Positions 17,227 through 23,344 of a stretch of 23,344 bases of DNA are shown piece by piece. The translations under genes were made by a program, and so were the position numbers. This DNA comes from Ichthyosporea sp. XGB-2017a (Eukaryota > Opisthokonta > Ichthyosporea). The stretch's first letter is position 1; each line of letters opens with the position of its first letter. The notes under the pieces were generated by a model, which saw only the letters and a list, made by a program, of their open reading frames with translations, ran no database searches and had not been told where the DNA came from. The stretch is from contig PDIM01010364.1 in NCBI GenBank assembly GCA_002811675.1, positions 11,824 through 35,167 on the forward strand, written 5' to 3'.

Positions 17227-18353
17227 ATATTATTCGGTATCATCATGATTCAGAGAGCTATTCACCACAGATGGGAGCGGTGGAGGATGATATGATTATA
17301 GTGAATGATCTAGTTGTGCGGACTTTTAGTGGGGTTGAGCGCTGGGAGCGAGTCAAAAAACAGAACATGATTATAAATCTGTGGCTTCACTGCAGTACGA
17401 AACTGTCTTGTGAAGAGGATAGTCTCAAGAATTCATTCAATTATGGGACAATCTCCAAATTAGTGTGTGCATACTGCGAAGAAAGTTCTTTCAAGAGCAT
17501 TGAGGCGTTGGCTTTGAGTATAGCGAGGTTGATTACAGTCGAGAGAAAAGTACCTAAAGTCACTGTTCGTGTTTCGAAACCAACAGGTAAAGTTTGTTGG
17601 CCTGTGATTTGATTTGATGTTTTCCCTTTTATTTGGGTAGATTACTTGGGAAAGCTGTTTTTGCTAATTGTTGTGGTTGTTATTTGATGGCATTTTGTTT
17701 CTTTCGTTGTAAAGGTCTTATTCAAGCAAAGTGTGCGAGTATTGAAATAACGCGGAGGGTGGAGGACTTTACTGATACGACGGAAGAACATGTGATGTCG
17801 GGTATTTTGGATAAGATGACAGATAAGATTATCATTCAAGGTCAGTGAACTGTGAAGTTTATCTTTTTCCATCAATGAACTTTACTGATGAGTGTGTTTA
17901 TGTTTTGTTAAATTGTTTGCAGATTTGCATGTGTATGCTATTATTGGTCTAAATCCTTGGGAGCGGGAAAACAAACAGAATCTTTACATTAATGCAATCA
18001 TGTGGGCAGATTGTGAACAAGTGAACAGAGCAGCAAAGCATGATGGTCCGTCTGTGGATTACCGCAAAGTCAGTAATGCAGTTATGAAGGTAAGGAACTG
18101 TGGAGTGCTGCTAGAGAAAAGAAGGAAGGGAATGGATGCTAAGCAGTCTTGTTTTTGATGTTCCTTTGTTGTATAGTTCATTGAAGCGAGTAGTTATAAG
18201 ACGCTGGAATCCTTGGTTGGATGTGTGGCTAAATTAATTGTCTGTGAGTGTAATGTGCCCAGGGTGACGTTAAGGATTGACAAGCCTAATGCCTTGCTGT
18301 TTGCCCAATCCTCAGCTATTCAGATAACAAGAACAAGGGATGATTTTAAATGA
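17184..18353 (+). CDS. Free-standing tandem dihydroneopterin aldolase (two FolB domains), four exons
   Basis: Exons are 17184-17586, 17715-17840, 17923-18089 and 18177-18353. The introns are 128, 82 and 87 bases, all GT...AG and phase-consistent, giving 290 residues. Dihydroneopterin aldolase cleaves 7,8-dihydroneopterin to 6-hydroxymethyl-dihydropterin and glycolaldehyde in folate synthesis. Domain 1 (about 38-152) shows ERVKKQN, FNYGTIS, SIEALA and VSKPTG. Domain 2 (about 163-286) shows WERENKQN, VDYRKVS, LESLVG and IDKPNA. Both keep the Glu, Tyr and Lys-Pro positions typical of active FolB. In most fungi the paired FolB domains are the N-terminus of the trifunctional Fol1, followed by HPPK and DHPS. 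Here the protein stops after the second domain, with no such sequence in the next 1.2 kb. AATAAA at 18387-18392 supports a genuine 3' end. Confidence 0.88.
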
Positions 18354-18386
18354 TCTTGGATGATTCATGGTAATGCTTCGAGCTGC

Positions 18387-18392
18387 AATAAA
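18387..18392 (+). terminator. Polyadenylation signal of the tandem FolB gene
   Basis: An AATAAA hexamer lies 34 bases after the stop codon. Confidence 0.55.
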
Positions 18393-19604
18393 ATCTTCGC
18401 TTCATCACCTACAATTCGAAAGTATCGCTTTTCGGTTTGGACATGTTTCTGGAAGCAAAGTTTGCGCGCCCCTTTTGGTGGCCTAATGTTTTGAACTTCT
18501 CTTAAAAGGCAACAATTGAACTGAAGACAAGATGACATTTGGACATCGGTGTGTTTGAAGATGGAGGAACTCCACTTTTAGCTTTGACGTATGCAGATAT
18601 GATCCGCTTTATTGACATTTTTGGCACTTGAGATTCTCCACTGCTAGTTGTGCGCTACAGTGAGTAGACATTCGAATAAACTGCTTCTAATTTAAGCAGT
18701 TTCGAAAGTCTCGTTCTTAAATTAGCTCAAGATGGAATTGTGCCACAGCCCACAAGAGTACTGCCACTTTGTGAATATATATAGGACACCTGTTTAAGTA
18801 ATATGACCACAATAGTTCACCAGATCGCATTACAACTCGAACTCAACAGGATTTGCTCACTTTGCAATGTTTGTAATAACCATTGTCAGACACAATAAGA
18901 ACTGAATGCAACTGTCTTTCTTGCAAAGCCGCTCCTTTTGACTCTTGCATGATGAGAAATAACGCAACCCTAGAACTTTTAAATTGATATCAGCTGTGTT
19001 GTCATTGGTGGAAGCAATGCCTCCTGATTTCTAACCATTCGCCCCATGAGAGTACGCGGGTTATGACTAGATGATGGTAATCCACATAAGCAGTCTGGCA
19101 CACAAACTATGATACGTAACCAAAGTGTCCTTCCCTCCTGATGGACACTTTTGTACATAATTATTACTAAAAGAACACAACTTACTGTAATTAGAGGTAT
19201 TCTCCATAGCTAGTTATGCAGTCAGCTGATAGTATTCTAACAATATCTAATGGCTAAAGCTCCTCATTCAAGCTAAATACAACGTTAACGGATTAGTTTG
19301 TGGAGGGAAAATGATGAAATAGTTTGTTATTATCCAAGTCCAATGGGGGGAAAATGATGACCATTCAACGGGGTTTTTTAACTGATAAGAAACTGAAAAT
19401 TAGGGAACTAAAAACTAAAGCTAAAAACTGGTAAAGGTTGAATTTGGAGTTGGAGGAGAGGTTTTGTTTGTGTTGAGTATTTAAAGTGGGAGAGGGAGGA
19501 TAGTGTTTGTGTTGTCGATAAAAGTTTTTGATTAATGTTATCAAGGAAAATCAGGAAATTGTAAGTAAAGAAAGTGAGATCTCATTTAGGAAGTTGATTT
19601 GATT
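18393..19604. other. Intergenic region upstream of the sterol reductase gene
   Basis: No supported gene. A second copy of AGCTTTGACGTAT lies at 18580-18592. A perfect 9-bp hairpin AAAGTGTCC/GGACACTTT (12-base loop) spans 19122-19151. The 13-mer GGGAAAATGATGA is repeated at 19305 and 19348. The last 150 bases are purine-rich and probably contain the promoter and leader of the gene at 19605. Confidence 0.45.
19122..19151. repeat. Perfect 9-bp hairpin
   Basis: AAAGTGTCC (19122-19130) pairs with GGACACTTT (19143-19151) across a pyrimidine-rich 12-base loop. A T follows on the plus strand. Confidence 0.65.
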
Positions 19605-21174
19605 ATGGCACCAAGGATAAATAACAGCAGTGGTGAAGCTGGTGGTAATGCGGTTGAAGACTCCGGGGCTGAGAAGAAGGTGAAGCAGTACCAGGCGAAA
19701 GGAGATGAGAATAAATGGGGGAGGCATTATGGAGGGTCATGGACTGATATGTTCATGGCCAGTTTGATTCTTGTGTTTTGCCCTCCAATGGTGTTCTACT
19801 TCTGGGCCAGTTGTGAGCATTATCAATGCGCTATGTCTGGGCCTGTTTTGGATTTCATGAGTGAATCCAATACAAAGACATTTGGAGAGTTTATTCTTTC
19901 TTTGTTGCCTGTGCCGTCCATGTACGCGGTGAAAATTTTCTTCTCCTGGTTGGTTTTTCAGATCCTTTTGTATGTCTACATGCCTGGCCCAACTGGTTAC
20001 GGACAGCTTACACCCGCTGGTCACGTTTTGGAATACAAAGTTAATGGCTTGAATGCTTGGATCTTCACCCACATCGCTCTGGCCCTAGCCGTCTTTAAGT
20101 TTGAGCTGTTCCCTGCAAGTATCATTGCCGATAACTGGGGGGGGCTTTTGATTGTTGCCAATGTGTATGGCTATGCCTTGTCTACTTTTGCTTATTTCAA
20201 AGCCTACATTGCGCCAACACACCCTGATGACGCCAAGCCCACCAATGGAAGAATGTACGATTTCTTTATGGGAATTGAATTGAACCCGGTAAGTTTCTTA
20301 TCCTTTTGAGGATGGTGACTGTTAAAACAATTGTAGTTATGGAAGTAATTGAAGTACTAACGGCCACGATATCTTTGTCTATCTCCCTCCCTTTGATGGT
20401 TTTACTTTTTTGTTTTTATAGAGAATTGGTATGTTTGACTTTAAGTTGTTCCACAACGGACGTCCTGGGATCTTGGCATGGAGTCTCATCAATATGTCTT
20501 TTGCTGCCAAGCAGTATAATGATTTTGGGGAGGTTACCAACTCAATGATCATTGTCAACATCTTGCATCTCGTCTACATCCTTGACTTTTTCTACCACGA
20601 GGACTGGTATCTTCGCACCATTGATATTGCTCACGATCACTTTGGATTTTACTTGAGCTGGGGTGACAGTGTCTGGCTTCCCTGGATGTACACCCTTCAG
20701 GCGCTTTATCTTTCCGTAAACCCAGTTGTTCTTCACCCTCTTGTGGCCACCGGAGTCCTTCTATTGGGCTTTGGAGGTTATTTCATCTTCCGTTCCGTCA
20801 ATTCGCAGAAAGATCAGTTTAGAGCTCAAATGGCAAAGGAAGGCAAAGCTGCAGTGTGGGGAAAGCCTGCCACATATGTTGCAGCTGTTTACTATACTGG
20901 TGATGGTGAAAAGCGTACAAGTTACTTGCTTACTTCCGGGTGGTGGGGACTTTCTCGCCACTTTAACTATGTCGGTGATTTGATGCTTTCACTCTCTTTC
21001 TGTATGGCTTGTGGAATTAGTCACTTGCTGCCTTACTTTTACATTGTCTACATGACGATCTTGCTTGTCCATAGAACCCAAAGAGACGATGCCAGATGCT
21101 CGTTGAAGTATGGTAAGAGCTGGACCAAGTATTGTGAAACCGTCACCTGGAAGATTCTTCCTGGGGTATATTAA
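19605..21174 (+). CDS. Sterol delta-7 reductase-like protein (DHCR7 type), two exons
   Basis: Exon 1 is 19605-20288 and exon 2 is 20422-21174. The 133-base intron has GTAAG, a perfect TACTAAC branch site (20355-20361) and TATAG. The product has 478 residues, the usual size of a multi-pass ER sterol reductase, which uses NADPH. Both ERG4/ERG24 family signatures are present: RMYDFFMGIELNPR across the splice junction, and LLVHRTQRDDARCSLKYG near the end. Several features favour DHCR7 over Erg24: FYHEDWYLRTIDIAHDHFG followed by WGDSVWLPWMYTLQ, SGWWGLSRHFNYVGDLM, and the terminal ILPGVY. From memory, Erg24/TM7SF2 has MDITTDGFGFML at the first place and ends IPYVY-like. The predicted reaction removes the C7-C8 double bond of a sterol. 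The ATG at 19605 has A at -3 and G at +4. Confidence 0.88.
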
Positions 21175-21518
21175 GCAACAGAAATCTCTGTAAAACATGT
21201 TATCCAATTTTAGTATATCCCAATGTAATTCAATATATGCACACGTATATAAAACACTCTGAGTAAATTTGCAGTACCCAATAAACATTACATACTATAT
21301 TTTGCAGAAAAGCATTCCAGTAACACTTCATTCATGTCAATATATTATTATGAATCGGTTTATTAAGACCAAACGAATGCAGAAAAAGTGAAAGGAGAAA
21401 ACTACAGTGGTCATGTTACGGAGTCTCTTTGGGTGAAGCGAAGCCCTTAAGCTAAGCAGGTTGTATTTAAATTGCGTGCAAATAGGGAAACAGTGTGTGT
21501 GCACGCATAGAGTACAAT
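21175..21518. other. Convergent 3' intergenic region
   Basis: This lies between the sterol reductase stop and the Arp4 stop on the other strand. AATAAA at 21280-21285 is a likely poly(A) signal for the reductase. No other gene is visible. Confidence 0.5.
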
Positions 21519-23201
21519 TTATGGGCATTTCTTAACAATAATTGACTTGCCAGATTCCTGGAATTCTTGATTGGATACCCAAAGCTGCTGAAATGAGCCT
21601 AAAGAAGCCAAGATAGAGCCTCCAATCCACGAGCTGAATCGGCGTTCTGCTGATCCCGTAGCCGCTAAAATTTTCATTTTTGTTTGCTATAACAATACGA
21701 AACGAGAAAATAAACGCCTTAGGTCAATACTCGAAAAACATAATACAATTAAGTCCATACGTTCACTTACCGGTGGAGCAAGGTTAAACACTTCGTTATA
21801 CAGCCTATCTGAAAATCCTGGAATGAGGGTAGTCCCTCCTGTAACAATAATATTGGCGTACATGCTGCTCCTAATATCCACATCACAATTATCTACAACC
21901 TGATGAACCAAATGGTGAAGTCCCAATTTTCGCAAATTCGCACCCCCTTTTGAATTAGCCCCATCGCCTGAGACATCCTTGGCCTTGCCATCAGAAGTAT
22001 CCATACTATCATCATGGAATGCCACATCAAACATTCGCTCGGTAGCCTCAAATCGAGAAACACCAAACTGCCCTTGGAAGCCAGTGGGAAATTCGTGAGG
22101 GACGGTGGGGATCATAGCAATCGTTTCCTTGTCATAAGCCACTTCGGACACCTGCGCCACACTCATTTGCCAGTCGCGAACCACATTTGATACAGCCCAA
22201 TCATAGTAGCTCTTGGTTAAGCGGCAGATTTTGTCATCATCTTCCTCATCACCACTAGGCTTATCACCTTCACTGTCCGTCGGGACGACAAACCTCGCAT
22301 GTTTCTCATACTGAGGCTTCTGGTCATTTAGCTGTTCAGTCTTTTCTTTAGACTTTATCATAAAGGTCGGGCACAGGTCAATCTTTTCCTGCTCTTCCAG
22401 AACCCCGCGACTCAATCTGGTCAAATAAGAACCCCCCACCACGGATTTCAGGGCTGACTTCTGCAGGGCATAGCCATCATAGACGGGTGTCACGGTCGTC
22501 CCACCCTCACCACAGTCCAGCACCAATCCGGTGGATCGCCCATTCGCAAATGTACTCAATACGGCACTTTTAGCAAGGAAAAAGGCGGGGACGTTATACT
22601 TCTCGAAGAACAGTTCGGTGAGTCTCTCGCGGAAGGGGCGAGTGTTCCATACAGACTCAGCCATAAGGACGGGGTGCTCGCTAGGTGTTGTCTTCAGCCC
22701 ATAATCGTACATGTGGTCCACCATTGCCTCAAACAGGTCCCAGTCTTCGATAACGCCATTTTTGATTGGGGATTTAAGCTCCATATGGGAACGCGGGAAG
22801 TTGATTTGGTTATCTCCAATGCAATATTTTGTAGTTTGCTTATTTCCTTTGGGTGCTGCACCGGTGGGGGGATCTACATCCATTGCAGCGGAGCTGTTGT
22901 TATTGTTTCCGTCTTTGATTGAACCATTCTGTGCGGACTTTGACTCGATATACCCCGCCAACCCCGGGAAAAGACACTTTGGGGAATCTTCTCCGGCACA
23001 CCCAGCCTTTACAATATGTTCACCGAAATCCAGCACAATTGCGCCTACTTCGTCTGTGAAAAACATAAGATAGATTAGCAAAAAAGAAAAGAGAAAGGGT
23101 GGGAAAGAGAATATATGAGTAAATTTCGCTAAATCGCTGTGGAGTTGGGTTTCTGTTTGGATTTAAGGTAACTTACCGCCTCCGTAGATTGCCCCACTCA
23201 T
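21519..23201 (-). CDS. ARP4: Actin-related protein Arp4, three exons
   Basis: Exon 1 is 23201-23177 (25 bases, MSGAIYGG). Exon 2 is 23053-21771. Exon 3 is 21686-21519. The introns are 123 and 84 bases, GTAAGT...CACAG and GTAAGT...TATAG. The total is 491 residues, very close to yeast Arp4 (489). Arp4 is a nuclear actin-fold subunit shared by the NuA4 acetyltransferase and the INO80 and SWR1 remodellers, where it pairs with actin and contacts nucleosomes. Visible marks are [14 protein letters not shown] at the N-terminus, [18 protein letters not shown] (phosphate loop 2 region), the [13 protein letters not shown] segment, and the C-terminal [20 protein letters not shown], ending VKKCP. Two Arp4-type hydrophilic insertions are seen: Asn/Ser-rich with MDVDPP near residue 60, and acidic GDEEDDDK near 275. 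The last exon is not open through the intron, so a single-frame reading would truncate the protein wrongly. Confidence 0.95.
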
Positions 23202-23344
23202 GGTGAATTGTCTATGAGAATCGAATCAACAAGGAGAGGTGAAATAAAATCTAATTCCTGAATTAATTATGAGTTTTAACAGGGAAATTGAAATCTACTT
23301 GAAAAAAAAAAAATAAAAATCCAAAAATCCAAAATCCAAAAAAT
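23202..23344 (-). promoter_or_regulatory. Arp4 leader/promoter, cut by window end
   Basis: AT-rich 5' flank of Arp4 with an A-run near 23300. It is only 143 bases, too little to define promoter elements. Confidence 0.35.

Noticed and set aside
11252-19190. Nonamer TTACTGTAA at 11252, 14822 and 19182
   Set aside because: Three copies against about 0.5 expected is mild for a motif picked after looking, and the flanking sequences share nothing.
19605-21174. Assignment as Erg24 (C-14 sterol reductase)
   Set aside because: Not excluded, but the mid-protein and C-terminal motifs match DHCR7 better from memory. A phylogeny is needed, so the DHCR7 name is given as type only.
21400-21470. Sequence faintly like part of 5S rRNA (GAAGC...TTAAGC)
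   Set aside because: Conserved 5S boxes and pairing are not present on either strand.

Overview
This is a nuclear DNA segment from a eukaryote, most probably a fungus. It is AT-rich and has short introns of about 60-133 bases with GT...AG ends. Some introns carry yeast-like branch sites: TACTAAC at 20355-20361, and TACTAAT on the minus strand at 3116-3122. Gene spacing is wide, and AATAAA-type 3' signals follow several genes. The fungal assignment rests on the tandem FolB domains, normally found inside the fungal folate enzyme Fol1, and on the small GPI-anchored, Ser/Thr-rich secreted proteins. The species is not identifiable by eye. A sterol reductase with DHCR7-like rather than Erg24-like motifs hints at a lineage whose end sterol is a delta-5 sterol rather than ergosterol.

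Left block (1-7400). A DDHD-domain phospholipase on the plus strand (97-2433) converges on three minus-strand genes. These are a three-exon unknown membrane protein with a coiled-coil tail (2535-3784), the mitochondrial protein adenylyltransferase SelO/Fmp40 (3996-6020), and a type II membrane glycosyltransferase-like protein (6267-7400).

Middle block (7401-17183). This is gene-poor DNA of nearly 10 kb. It holds a four-copy 60-bp minisatellite, a GC-rich patch with inverted repeats, simple repeats, and an orphan promoter-like region (three CCAAT boxes, a 19-bp palindrome and a TATA box). Clustered perfect hairpins and a doubtful ORF pair follow. It also holds three small, co-oriented minus-strand genes at 12423-12887, 13881-14336 and 15952-16395. 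All three encode the same architecture: signal peptide, acidic/aromatic patch, Ser-Gly dipeptide repeat, hydrophilic stalk, GPI-type tail.

Right block (17184-23344). A four-exon gene encodes a free-standing tandem dihydroneopterin aldolase (two FolB domains, no pyrophosphokinase or dihydropteroate synthase). It is followed on the same strand by a two-exon sterol delta-7 reductase-like gene. The nuclear actin-related protein Arp4 (three exons with a 25-base first exon) lies on the minus strand at the right edge.

Apart from the GPI-protein cluster, the genes look like unrelated housekeeping functions: lipid turnover, mitochondrial redox control, Golgi glycosylation, folate synthesis, sterol synthesis and chromatin remodelling. 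The cluster is the best candidate for an undescribed system. Exon boundaries were inferred by reading frame, splice signals and family alignment from memory; no searches were run.
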